Source: CAYOVG01 sp964407285 (GTDB taxonomy: Bacteria > Desulfobacterota > Syntrophobacteria > Syntrophobacterales > Syntrophobacteraceae). From it: 22,503 nucleotides of DNA. A program made the position numbers and the translations under genes. The DNA is taken from assembly GCA_964407285.1 (NCBI GenBank), contig CAYOVG010000071.1, forward strand, positions 1 through 22,503. The letters are read 5' to 3'. The notes beneath the pieces were generated by a model. That model saw nothing but the letters and a program-made list of their open reading frames with translations. It made no database searches and was not told the DNA's origin. This document shows positions 6,957 through 14,947 of this stretch, one piece after another. How positions within the stretch are numbered: position 1 is the stretch's first letter; the number at the start of each line of letters is the position of its first letter.

Positions 6957-8096
6957 CTATGAATAGAGCGAAAACGCCTCCATCCTGCACCTCTTCGCTT
7001 CCTCAAACGATTTCCGGAAACCGGCGTATACCCATGTTCGGAGATCGAGACCGTTTTGAACTGCTTCACCAGGATCTTTCCCATAGGAGGTGGGGATCGG
7101 CCATCGCTTTGCGTTTCCAAAATGCTGCTTCCACCATTTGCTGTTTTTGCTTCCCGCCTCGTCGGCATCGAGTGAGATGAGAATACAATGGGTTCTTTTC
7201 AACAGCTCCGTTAACGCCGTATCCGGACGAGCAGCAGCGGTGCCGAGCGCCATGGCAACGCACATGTCGCCGGCATGCTGGACAAGAAGAATGGCATCGA
7301 GTTCGCTTTCGACGACAACAGGGTAATGGGGGCGGCAGTCGTAGTGAAAGTAAAGGCTACCTCGGTCGAAGTTGAGAAAACCGATGGTTTTTCCCGGCGC
7401 TGTTCCCCCCATTTTCCCCAGCATCATTGCTGTAGTCATCGAAGAGCCGGACACGACTATGTACTTGGGCTCCTCGTCAAATCTCCGGATGCGGAGTCGA
7501 ATGATCCGATCGCCCACGAACGTGGGAATCACCAGCCCTCCGGGTAGCCAGAGCTTCTTCGGTCTCCCAGCATCGTTGAGTTCCTCCGGGAGTCCCCAAT
7601 CGGATCTTTCCTGCCAGGTAGAGCTGGGATTGAAGCCCAAACGGCAATCGACCATGGTGTCCACGGTGATCCCACGAGCCTCAAGCCAACTCCTTGCCTG
7701 CTCGCCCTCCTCGGAATGGAGGTGATTAGTCGATTTGTTCAAAAAATCGGTTGCCCGGTTCATCCAAAACTCGGAAGGATACCTCGATTCCGCCGGTTCC
7801 CATTTGGGAGCGTGTTGCCTTTGGATTGCGCGGGCTCTCGGGTCTACTCCCGAGAAGATGAATGCCTCCTTGAGCGACATGCCCCTGAAGTCCTGAAGGT
7901 AGCGGACCACGTCACCGGCTTTGTTACACACTCGACACCAGTAGCGTCCGCCTTTCTCACCATTGGGCCAAACGCGGAAACGATCCTCTCCCCCGCATTC
8001 AGGACAGGGGGAAGCGTACTCCCCACCGTTCGTTGACGCCACCAGCTTTGTTTCGATTCCATCTTCCGATAAGAGGTCAAGAAGAGATTTTTCCAT
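6957..8096 (-). CDS. Phage/plasmid-type DNA primase (zinc finger plus Toprim)
   Basis: 379-aa primase that would make RNA primers for replication of the element. The N-terminal zinc-binding domain has four cysteines (31, 34, 54, 57: CPECGG and CRVC). A linker follows, then a Toprim catalytic domain with VVESELDA (Glu263), the acidic SLDADEAG motif (309-316) and KDPGEA (340-345). The helicase that P4-type proteins carry in the same chain is a separate gene here, immediately upstream in the transcript. GGAGGA sits 5 bases before the ATG, fixing the start. Length and domain order fit short phage primases better than the larger chromosomal DnaG, whose C-terminal helicase-binding domain is missing. 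Confidence 0.88.
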   Translation of the reverse strand: MEKSLLDLLSEDGIETKLVASTNGGEYASPCPECGGEDRFRVWPNGEKGGRYWCRVCNKAGDVVRYLQDFRGMSLKEAFIFSGVDPRARAIQRQHAPKWEPAESRYPSEFWMNRATDFLNKSTNHLHSEEGEQARSWLEARGITVDTMVDCRLGFNPSSTWQERSDWGLPEELNDAGRPKKLWLPGGLVIPTFVGDRIIRLRIRRFDEEPKYIVVSGSSMTTAMMLGKMGGTAPGKTIGFLNFDRGSLYFHYDCRPHYPVVVESELDAILLVQHAGDMCVAMALGTAAARPDTALTELLKRTHCILISLDADEAGSKNSKWWKQHFGNAKRWPIPTSYGKDPGEAVQNGLDLRTWVYAGFRKSFEEAKRCRMEAFSLYS

Positions 8097-8106
8097 TGTT
8101 GTCCTC

Positions 8107-8232
8107 CGGTTGCAGCACGTGCAGTACTTTCACCACCTTTCCTTAAACCTTCTAAAAGTCAAAAAAGAGTTTTTAATATATGAAATGTTCTTGAAAGGGT
8201 GCTGTAGGTGCCGCAGGTGCTGCATGGATCGG
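8107..8232. other. Origin-like interval between primase and helicase genes
   Basis: On the plus strand 8198-8224 holds three tandem 9-mers (GGTGCTGTA, GGTGCCGCA, GGTGCTGCA). Next to them is an A/T-rich stretch at about 8150-8190 (AAAAAAGAG then TTTTTAATATATG), and at 8112-8127 GCAGCACGTGCAG around the palindrome GCACGTGC, echoing the 9-mer. Iterons beside a meltable region, inside a primase-helicase cassette, are what a replication origin would look like. A 31-aa minus-strand ORF (8130-8225, starting MQHLRHLQHPF) spans the interval; it encodes the repeats and is probably incidental. Confidence 0.4.
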
Positions 8233-9780
8233 TTAAGCGTCCTTGAGACGCACGCCGAGGTAGACCCGATTCCGCTTGGAATCATCACGCATGAAGCGGT
8301 CGAGCAGCTTCCTTGCGAGTTCATTCTTTGTGAGCGGCTTCTCCACCCCGCTTTCGTCGGCCCACTGAGTGTAGGCGAGCTGAATACTGCCCGCCTTGAC
8401 CTGAGCGGAGGGCTCGAGCACGCAGCATTCGCCGAGGAACTGGCCGAAGGAGTCCTCCTCCTTTTTGTACGTCTCGGTTGCGTGAATTACGGCCGCGGGA
8501 GGATTGAGACCTTCTTCTTGCCACCGCAGGCATCCACGAACGAGCCATGCAAGGATGCCGGGGGCCTCCTTCTGAAGCTTTTCCAGGAGATCCGGGTCCC
8601 GTTTGCGCTCGTGGGGAACTTTGGGGTCATCGACGAAGGAAAACTCAAAGGGAACCAGATTGATTCTTGCCCATAGCGCGTAGTCGTCGGATTTGGCCTT
8701 CGGCTTGTGATTGGTCAGAAGAAGGAGTTTATGGCTGGGTACAAAGCTCACCACGTGATTGCTGTAGAGACCCCGACCTGTAATCCGGTCACCGCCGGTG
8801 AGCTTCTTCACGCGCTCGGAATTGAGTTCTTCGCCCTCTTGCGTCTCCGACGCCCAGACCAGCCGCATTCCCCGTAGCGCGAGAAGATCGGGAGCCGGAG
8901 CGGCGCCTGATCGGGCCTTGGGTCCTTCCATAATGGTCTCTGTTTGGATGGGACCGGCATAGTCGCCCAAAACGGCGGAGAGCGTTTCGAAAAGAGTTGT
9001 CTTGCCGTTGCGGCCCTTACCCCAGAAAATGGGCAGCACGTTATCCTTGACGATCCCGACTATCGAAGAGCCGAGCAGCCGGTGAACGTATTCGACGAGT
9101 TGGGGGGTGGCGAAAATGTCTCCAAGGAACTTCTCCCACGCCGGTGCGGTAGCATCAATCCCCTGCCACTCCGTCGGGCACACGGTCTTTATGTAGTCTT
9201 CCGGCCGACCTGGACGCAATCCCCCGGTCCTAAGATCGACCACACCGTTTCGACAGGCCAAAAGCCACGGATCATGGTCCCATTCATCACCTGTTATTCC
9301 CAGGCTATCTTTTCCGCTTGCCGCAAGCGTGAGAATGTTTTGCTTGCGTTTGAGGGTCTGGATCAACTGAACTCTCTTATAGAGTTTCTTGATTGTCTTA
9401 TCATGCTCGTCTGCGGCCTTGTCATTCCCATCATGGAGCGCCTTAAGCCTATTCACAGAGATTAAATCAATGCCCTCCATATAAGTAGCCGTTATCTCGG
9501 CTACGCTGGAAAGCGCCTGACGGCCCTTGTCTTCCTCCCAATACATTGAATTCCAGCAGTACCATTTACCTGCTATATGGTCATAGCAGAACCGATTCTT
9601 GAACAGAGCCATGAACAGCATGGCGTCTCCGTCCTCGTTCTTATCGAGGTAGGAACGTATGCTTTCTACCCTGGACATACCGTCAACAGGGCCATATTTA
9701 TCCGATTCACGCCTAATCTCGGCATTGACCTCCTCCTCCATTGCCTTGACAATTGAAGGATCAAATGATGGTGCTGACAT
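8233..9780 (-). CDS. D5/P4-type SF3 helicase (phage replication)
   Basis: 515 aa. The N-terminal half is a D5_N-like domain (about 60-215, CYDHIAGKWYCWNSMYWEED and WLLACRNGVVDLRTG). The second half is a superfamily 3 helicase: Walker A GKGRNGKT (254-261), Walker B-like RLVWASE (306-312), the sensor KLLLLTNHKP with Asn357, and an arginine-finger candidate in ALWARINLVPF (Arg372). The C-terminus resembles the DNA-binding tail of phage/plasmid primase-helicases. Such enzymes form hexamers that melt the origin and unwind DNA. GAGGT lies 7 bases before the ATG. The polymerase part is supplied by the next gene, the Toprim primase, 136 bp downstream. Confidence 0.9.
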   Translation of the reverse strand: MSAPSFDPSIVKAMEEEVNAEIRRESDKYGPVDGMSRVESIRSYLDKNEDGDAMLFMALFKNRFCYDHIAGKWYCWNSMYWEEDKGRQALSSVAEITATYMEGIDLISVNRLKALHDGNDKAADEHDKTIKKLYKRVQLIQTLKRKQNILTLAASGKDSLGITGDEWDHDPWLLACRNGVVDLRTGGLRPGRPEDYIKTVCPTEWQGIDATAPAWEKFLGDIFATPQLVEYVHRLLGSSIVGIVKDNVLPIFWGKGRNGKTTLFETLSAVLGDYAGPIQTETIMEGPKARSGAAPAPDLLALRGMRLVWASETQEGEELNSERVKKLTGGDRITGRGLYSNHVVSFVPSHKLLLLTNHKPKAKSDDYALWARINLVPFEFSFVDDPKVPHERKRDPDLLEKLQKEAPGILAWLVRGCLRWQEEGLNPPAAVIHATETYKKEEDSFGQFLGECCVLEPSAQVKAGSIQLAYTQWADESGVEKPLTKNELARKLLDRFMRDDSKRNRVYLGVRLKDA

Positions 9781-9814
9781 TGTAATGACCTCATATCTAT
9801 AAAGAACTTCGCCA

Positions 9815-9838
9815 AGAGCCCGGCTGAAGCGGGGCTCT
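9815..9838 (-). terminator. GC-rich hairpin between the AlpA-like and helicase genes
   Basis: AGAGCCC and GGGCTCT pair over 7 bp, with two further pairs below a 4-base loop. It lies downstream of the AlpA-like gene and upstream of the helicase on the minus strand. Only TTGG follows, so full termination is doubtful; attenuation is possible. The rest of 9781-9924 holds no gene beyond a 17-codon frame starting MTPEFVVGLL. Confidence 0.4.
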
Positions 9839-9924
9839 CGCTATTGGCTGGATCTTCCACTCGAAAGCAACCCGACCACAAATTCCGGTGTCATCCGCTT
9901 CGAAGGTTGCTGCTTCCTGACGTT

Positions 9925-10167
9925 TCACCGAAGCTTTCCGGCTTCCGCCATTTCAAAGAGCTTGTCCATGTCCAGGAACAGTTTGCCCCCGACTCGCCGG
10001 AACAGCTCGGGAAACCGCTTGCAGTGGTGCCATTTGTATCCCGTGGAGGTCCTGATCGGACTTCCGGGCGTCTCGTCGAGCTTGGAAACCTGAACCCACT
10101 CCCGCATGAAAACGGTGCGCTTCTTTTCTTCATCATGCCGGGCTTTAACCAACTCTTTGATTGTCAT
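9925..10167 (-). CDS. AlpA/excisionase-like small DNA-binding protein
   Basis: 80 aa, beginning MTIKELVKARHDEEKKRTVF. The C-terminal half (GYKWHHCKRFPELFRRVGGK, then LFLDMDKLFEMAEAGK) has the look of the short winged-helix regulators and excisionase-like proteins found upstream of replication genes in prophages. A GAAAGGGAAAG tract precedes the ATG. Met21 (MREWVQVSKL) is an alternative start with a weaker site. It is the first gene of the replication segment and faces the phased repeats at 10241-10290, so it may bind them. Assignment rests on pattern and context, not on a diagnostic motif. Confidence 0.6.
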   Translation of the reverse strand: MTIKELVKARHDEEKKRTVFMREWVQVSKLDETPGSPIRTSTGYKWHHCKRFPELFRRVGGKLFLDMDKLFEMAEAGKLR

Positions 10168-10240
10168 AGTGCTTTCCCTTTCTCATATTGTGTTTGATCG
10201 ATCGGTTGGCTTTTCGCTCTTTTTGCCTCAATAGGCTTAC

Positions 10241-10290
10241 GCGCCAATCGACGGCGCAAACACGGCGCAAATGCGCCAAATGACGGCGCA
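10241..10290. promoter_or_regulatory. Helically phased GGCGCA repeats (operator or iterons)
   Basis: ACGGCGCA occurs at 10251, 10262 and 10283; the inverted form lies at 10272-10278 (TGCGCCA) and 10241-10246 (GCGCCA). Successive sites are 10-11 bp apart, placing all of them on one face of the helix. The cluster is about 75 bp upstream of the AlpA-like start, so it fits an operator for that operon, a second origin-type iteron cluster, or both. Confidence 0.5.
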
Positions 10291-10295
10291 TCGAC

Positions 10296-10806
10296 GGAAA
10301 AATGATTTTCTTGAGAGCAAAGGGAGTGTGCTCCAATGAATGGCCGGCCCCTCTCGCTCGGAATCCGAGAACTCAATCGCCGTGACACGCGACAAGGACA
10401 GCTCGACCAACGAATTCCAAGGCATCGGGTATGGGGAATGGTTTTAGGGAAATCGCTGGTTGGATCTGTCCGGTTGATATGCGCGAACTGCAGAAATCGC
10501 ATAGCACGGCGGTACGATTGTTATCCGTCGGGGACGAGAACGGGGTTGCTTGCCGCCCTGGATTTTCTTCCGCGATTCGGGAGGTTCGAAAGATTGAGGG
10601 AAATGCGTGCGTGACCGAGAGCAAGAAGCCAACAGATGGTGTGATGGTTCCTCCCCCTCATGCTCGGCCACGCATGGGACTACTGACGATGGAAGGACGG
10701 CGGGATTATTCCTCTGACCGTGACCGCCTGAACCAACTCCTATCTGGTTCCATACTTGATCATCGTGAATGCGTGTTGTGTGGACTCTTTGGGAAACGCC
10801 GTATTC
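10296..10806. other. Intergenic stretch with no supported gene
   Basis: Roughly 510 bases between the phased repeats and the end of the 393-aa gene. Overlapping frames exist on both strands but none has a convincing start signal or recognisable protein. A 35-codon plus-strand frame at 10340-10447 (ending FQGIGYGEWF) sits behind AGGGAG but is not persuasive. The stretch may hold the promoter of the replication segment and decayed early-region sequence. Confidence 0.4.
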
Positions 10807-11988
10807 TCAGGAATGGTAGAACTTCCACTCCGCTTGTCCGCTGTAAAAGCAATAGTGGCCCGTCTTTACATAGCCTAGCTCTTCAATGAGTTCGGGAGCG
10901 GAGGCTGTCAATTGTTCTTGGATTGCTTCCTTCGCCGCGCTGATATTCTTTTCAAGATTCTTGCGAGCGTTTTCATGCTCCTTGGTGTAGATGTTTCTCT
11001 TCCCTTCTTGAATGTACTTTTCCAAATGCTTTATTTTTTCTCCCCACTCCTCTCGCTCTGTAGGGTCTTCGGCCGAATCGCGCCGTTTTTTCAATCCGTC
11101 TATTGCTTTGACGGCATCACCAAGCGCTTTTCCATCGAGGCCGGCCCCTGGTATGGCGGGGTAGCTCGGTCCGTCGAAAGTCCGTAAATCCGCAACCACG
11201 TTTTCATCAAAAGTATCGGACGGCGCCTCGAATTTTCCTAAATTATAAGCGATCTCCGCCAGTACTTGCTGGTTCCGATGTTGTAGGAGGAAATGGATGT
11301 AAGCAAACCCTTTACGATGTTTAAAGTGATGCTCTTTGCCGTATCGGCCAATAGCCCACATGCTGCCGTCCTGATAAAAACTGAATTCCGGCACACTTGC
11401 TCGACTTGAGCCGGTGATTGCAGAATTCGGCCTTTCTGGAGCAGTCGAAAAATTTATATCTGCTAAAGCTTCCCTCTTGCTTTTCTCATCAAGCTCATCC
11501 ATCGGGAAATACCTCTGGACTTGATCCATATCGAATTGCAGATTCACCACTTGATTGATCAGCTCCTGAAGTTTCTCATCATCTACAGCGTCCTTTTCAA
11601 AATATTTCCAAAGCCGTAGTTCAGGATCTTCCTGCTTTATTCGTTGCGCATCCTCCCAGGCAGATCTGATTGCTATAGTCAGCTTTTCCCAGTCTGCTTT
11701 CTGACGCTTGAACTCCTCCCAGATGAAATCTTCATCAAGGACCTGAGCTTCATGCTCAAAGCTCTCTATCTTCTTAGTAATATTTTCCCACTGTTGGAAT
11801 AATGATTTATGTTCCTTCATCCTTAGTGAGTACTTGTGGTACTCAACAGGTAGTCTAAATTCTCTACCCGTTGGTCTATAGGGTTGAAGTCCACCATCAG
11901 CAAAAAGATCGAAGATTCTAAGGGCATCAACGCGCCAGAATCTCATGATCTTTTCGCCGCTAATCAGCTTGGGATATTCATAGGTCAT
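10807..11988 (-). CDS. Uncharacterised 393-aa protein, cargo-like, lower GC
   Basis: Start at 11988 (MTYEYPKLISGEKIMRFWRV) chosen because GGGAG lies 10 bases before it; the frame is open 21 codons further. Residues 10-45 (FWRVDALRIFDLFADGGLQP) look like a degenerate helix-turn-helix or recognition module, then a long helical, charged region (55-180) follows. Residues about 202-246 carry FYQDGSMWAIGRYGKEHHFK then HRKGFAYIHFLLQHRNQQV, resembling a winged-helix-like motif common in bacterial regulatory ATPases and cyclases. The heptad-rich region after it (about 284-358) also recalls the helical C-terminus of those proteins. The tail (YVKTGHYCFYSGQAEWKFYH) is aromatic. No catalytic motif is seen. 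Base composition is more A/T-rich than flanking genes, suggesting separate acquisition. Confidence 0.7.
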   Translation of the reverse strand: MTYEYPKLISGEKIMRFWRVDALRIFDLFADGGLQPYRPTGREFRLPVEYHKYSLRMKEHKSLFQQWENITKKIESFEHEAQVLDEDFIWEEFKRQKADWEKLTIAIRSAWEDAQRIKQEDPELRLWKYFEKDAVDDEKLQELINQVVNLQFDMDQVQRYFPMDELDEKSKREALADINFSTAPERPNSAITGSSRASVPEFSFYQDGSMWAIGRYGKEHHFKHRKGFAYIHFLLQHRNQQVLAEIAYNLGKFEAPSDTFDENVVADLRTFDGPSYPAIPGAGLDGKALGDAVKAIDGLKKRRDSAEDPTEREEWGEKIKHLEKYIQEGKRNIYTKEHENARKNLEKNISAAKEAIQEQLTASAPELIEELGYVKTGHYCFYSGQAEWKFYHS

Positions 11989-12142
11989 GTCCGATACTCT
12001 CCCGGTGAATCTTTCCTGAAAGGAACGGCCGGGTGGATGTCCGACCCCCACGGAGACTCACAAACTCTAAAACCACAATCTGCACTTGGGTCGATTCAAT
12101 CATCATATCCCACGTTGTGGCGGATTCCAACAGTCCGCCAGA

Positions 12143-12223
12143 AGGGTGCGGCTCTTTCACGACGACGGTCCGGACGACAAGCCTGAAAACGTAAATCCGG
12201 GCAGGGCAAGAAAACGCACCCTC
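12143..12223 (-). repeat. 81-bp repeat, copy B (inverted relative to copy A)
   Basis: 80 of 81 bases match the reverse complement of 4574-4654. A further partial inverted piece lies just outside: AAAGAGCCGCACCC at 12240-12253 complements GGGTGCGGCTCTTT at 12144-12157. CCGCCAGAAG occurs directly on both sides (12136 and 12257). This nested arrangement points to a mobile miniature element that has inserted more than once or been partly duplicated. Confidence 0.85.
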
Positions 12224-12623
12224 GCTAAGGCGTCGTTCCAAAAGAGCCGCACCCCCGCCAGAAGGAGAAAGACCGTCACAATGGTTGGCTCATGAAGTGG
12301 CTCAAAAGGGGGAGGCTATTCGAGAAAGGGTATGTTCACAGGAAGGTTTATAGAAGCGATTCAGCCATCACTACTTACCAAGAAACGACATCGCGGAGTG
12401 TACTTCCGGCCCTTCGCTCTTGACGGACATCGTGGTATGGATTCCCGCGCCGCACGTCCCGGCACGGCGTTGGTAGGATGAGCGGGTAGTCGATGTACTT
12501 TTCCCCGGCCGGTATTGCCCACTCCACCGAATCCGGGTGCTCACCCGTGCCCCACGCTTGCATGCACACCGACGTGAATCAAAGCGCTCAAAATGCATTC
12601 GTGCACACTATGTGCACACCAAC
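12224..12623. other. Intergenic region with possible decayed coding sequence
   Basis: About 400 bases between repeat B and the tRNA terminator. A minus-strand frame at 12375-12569 reads WGTGEHPDSVEWAIPAGEKY then IDYPLILPTPCRD, which looks protein-like. A plus-strand frame from 12294 reads MKWLKRGRLFEKGYVHRKVY. Neither has a convincing start or a family I recognise. If an integrase once lay beside the tRNA, its remains would be here, but I see no tyrosine-recombinase motif. GTGCACAC occurs twice at 12601-12618. Confidence 0.35.
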
Positions 12624-12658
12624 AAAAAAGGGGAAACGAGCAATCCTCGTAACCCCTT
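12624..12658 (-). terminator. Rho-independent terminator of the tRNA-Thr gene
   Basis: Read on the minus strand, AAGGGG..ACGAG, a GATTG loop, then CTCGT..CCCCTT pair and run into TTTTTT. The stem starts 9 bases after the tRNA CCA end. This is a textbook intrinsic terminator. Confidence 0.8.
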
Positions 12659-12666
12659 GAATTTTC

Positions 12667-12741
12667 TGGAGCCGGCGATGGGATTCGAACCCGCGGCCTG
12701 CTGATTACGAATCAGCTGCTCTACCCCTGAGCTACGCCGGC
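12667..12741 (-). tRNA. tRNA-Thr (anticodon CGT)
   Basis: Cloverleaf on the minus strand: acceptor stem GCCGGCG/CGCCGGC, D-arm GCTC...GAGC, anticodon arm GCTGA-TTCGTAA-TCAGC with anticodon CGT (reads ACG), T-loop TTCGAAT, encoded CCA tail. The T-stem GCGGG/CCCAT has one G-U and one C-A opposition, weaker than usual. The 3' end faces the phage-like block. tRNA 3' ends are common integration sites, but I found no second copy of this 3' end on the far side of the block. Confidence 0.9.
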
Positions 12742-12866
12742 TCAACGAATGTCCGGTCTTCATATCACGTTGCTCCCGGCCAGGTCAAGAGAAATCCTAA
12801 CCGGCAAGGCGGCCCCGCAAGTCCTTCTCCCCACAATGCTGTTTTTGATTCAGGCCCCACACGGTC

Positions 12867-12927
12867 ATTCCCGCGAGCGGGAATCCGGGCTTTCCAGCAT
12901 TTCCCGGCTCCCCCGCGTAAGCGGGGG
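12867..12927. repeat. Two GC-rich palindromes (REP-like) downstream of the OPT gene
   Basis: ATTCCCGC-GA-GCGGGAAT at 12867-12884 and CCCCCGC-GTAA-GCGGGGG at 12910-12927 are perfect inverted repeats. They resemble the dispersed palindromes built on a TCATTCCCGC core found in many proteobacterial genomes. The second lies 32 bases after the OPT stop and may also serve as a transcript end, though no T-run follows. Confidence 0.6.
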
Positions 12928-12958
12928 CGACGTTAGGCCGACAACATCGCCTTCTCCC

Positions 12959-14914
12959 CTACCCCATCAGCCCGAGGGTCGCCATCAGGGCGATCAACAC
13001 GCCCATGAGGCTTTCTCCCGCGATGATGCCCGATGCGACCGGGATGGTGAACCTGTCCGCAAGTCCCGGCGCCTTCCTGGTGAGCGCCCACGCCACCGCG
13101 GCCCCAATGAATATCGAAAGCGTGTTCCAGAAGGGAATGACGAACGAAAGCCCCAGCCCCATCGCGGAAGGGACGAACGGCCGAAGCCGCGCCGGCAGCG
13201 CCCGCTCCAGCACCGGCAGCGCGACTCCCACGCCCGCCCCGACGGCCAGCGCCCAGCGGGCCGTCTCGTGCAGACTCCGCAGCCCGTTTGCCAGGAGTTC
13301 CGCCACGCCTTTCCATACCTGCGCTCCCGGGGCCGGGAATACGTCGCCCCCCAGCACGTCGGCGCTGGGAACCAGCAGGTAGAACCCCGAGACGATCGTA
13401 ACCGCCCCCGCAAAGATGCCCAAAAACTGGGCCAGGAACTGCATGCGCGGGTTGGCGCCCAGCAGGTAACCGGACTTGAGGTCGGTTAGGAGGTCTGCCG
13501 ACGACGACGCAGCCCCCGCGGTCACGCACGCGGTCATGAGGTTAGTGGTCGTGTCGGCGGGCGCCGCCACGCCGTAGAGAAGTTGCGTGATCTTCCCCAT
13601 GGCCCCTACCGGAGTTATGTCCGTTTCTCCCGTGGCGCGGCACGCAACCACCGACAGGAAGAACGTCATGAAGACCGACACAACTCCCATCCACCAGGAA
13701 ATCGAGAACGCTTCGACCTGAATCCACACCACTCCGACGGTCGCGACCGCAATTCCCAGGATGAACCAGGACCCCGGAACCTCGATCGCCTCCATGGCCG
13801 CAAGGCGTTCGTCAAGGGGACGCCTGTCAGGGCCGGCAACGCCCCCGGCGTCCCCCCGGCCCCCGCTTCGCCCTCCTCGCGTTCCCCGCCCTCTCCACAC
13901 CCTCGAGAGCCCGGTGATCCCGGAGAAAGCCCTTCCTATCGTGCGCCACTGGAACGCGAAGGCCAGGAGCCCCGACGTGACCATGACAGCCGTCCCGCCC
14001 CACAGACTCCAGGAGACGATCCCACGATATCCCAGTTCCGTGAACGCGCCCCTCTCGTACATCATCGGAGCCAGGTAGAAGTAGTTGAACAGCCCGCCCA
14101 GCAGCATGCTCAGGGCGACCCGCACCCCGATGATGGCCCCCGCCGCAACCATGATGAGGCTCATCTCCCAGGATATCGTCCACCGGGCCAAGGCCTGCCC
14201 GGCAATAGTCCCCGGAAAATGGAGCATCTCCGGCGCCTTCAGCCCCGCGGGCCACCACGAAAAAGCATTGTCGCGGGCGAACACCAGCAGCGCCCCGACC
14301 ACGCCGGATATGCCCAGCGCCCGCGCCTTGACGGCGGCCTCCCGCCCCTCGGCGTACAACGAGCGAAGGGTCTGCGCCGCCGCAATCCCGCTCGGGAACC
14401 TCAACTGCTCCACGTTGATCATCTGGCGCTTCATCGGGATGGCGATCACGACGCCCAGTATGGCCAGAAAGACGATCCAGAGAAGGAGCGTGGCGTAGGG
14501 AAGGTGCTCGCCGCGAATCATCAGCAGCGCGGGAACGGCGCTCACAAGCGTGCTGCCCGTCGAGTACCCCGCGGAACTCGCGGTCGATTGCATGCAGTTG
14601 TTCTCGAGGATGCTCAGGTTACTCCGAAGAAGGCCGAACTTCGCCATCATCGCCCCCAGCGAGTAGGAGAGAATGCAGGCCGTGATGGCGATCCCGATGC
14701 CCCAGCCGGTCTTGAGCCCGATGTAGAGATTCGACAGACTCATGACCGCGCCCAACACAGACCCCATGAGCACCGCCCTCGCCGTAAGTTGAGGGATACT
14801 GCCCTGGTAATGATTTTCAAACCATTCGAGTTCGATCTGCCCGGGCGACTTCCCCGTCCGGTCGATCCCCACGAATCCGGCATCGCTCTCCTGAATCCCC
14901 TGGATCTCGCTCAT
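12959..14914 (-). CDS. OPT-family transporter (oligopeptide or metal-chelate)
   Basis: 651-aa inner-membrane protein with many hydrophobic segments across its length. OPT hallmarks are NLYIGLKTGW (62-71), SILENNCMQSTASSAGYSTG (101-120) and QLRFPSGIAAAQTLRSLY (170-187). A later block reads TGETDITPVGAMGKITQLLY. A Gly/Arg-rich cytoplasmic loop (about 338-365, RGRGTRGGRSGGRG) separates the two halves. The family imports small peptides or, in the YSL branch, metal chelates. GGAG lies 8 bases before the ATG, which is 33 bp after the stop of the Fur-type regulator, so it is probably the last gene of the zinc operon. A metal-linked substrate is inferred from context only. Two strong palindromes follow. 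Confidence 0.9.
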   Translation of the reverse strand: MSEIQGIQESDAGFVGIDRTGKSPGQIELEWFENHYQGSIPQLTARAVLMGSVLGAVMSLSNLYIGLKTGWGIGIAITACILSYSLGAMMAKFGLLRSNLSILENNCMQSTASSAGYSTGSTLVSAVPALLMIRGEHLPYATLLLWIVFLAILGVVIAIPMKRQMINVEQLRFPSGIAAAQTLRSLYAEGREAAVKARALGISGVVGALLVFARDNAFSWWPAGLKAPEMLHFPGTIAGQALARWTISWEMSLIMVAAGAIIGVRVALSMLLGGLFNYFYLAPMMYERGAFTELGYRGIVSWSLWGGTAVMVTSGLLAFAFQWRTIGRAFSGITGLSRVWRGRGTRGGRSGGRGDAGGVAGPDRRPLDERLAAMEAIEVPGSWFILGIAVATVGVVWIQVEAFSISWWMGVVSVFMTFFLSVVACRATGETDITPVGAMGKITQLLYGVAAPADTTTNLMTACVTAGAASSSADLLTDLKSGYLLGANPRMQFLAQFLGIFAGAVTIVSGFYLLVPSADVLGGDVFPAPGAQVWKGVAELLANGLRSLHETARWALAVGAGVGVALPVLERALPARLRPFVPSAMGLGLSFVIPFWNTLSIFIGAAVAWALTRKAPGLADRFTIPVASGIIAGESLMGVLIALMATLGLMG

Positions 14915-14947
14915 CCCAACCGCTCCATCCCGCTCGCCGCCGCTCGG

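Noticed and set aside
10431..10889. 152-codon plus-strand frame
   Set aside because: No ribosome site, no recognisable protein, and it overlaps the end of the 393-aa gene on the other strand.
12224..12623. Integrase remnant beside the tRNA
   Set aside because: Protein-like fragments exist, but none shows the R..HxxR..Y pattern of tyrosine recombinases or a serine recombinase core.
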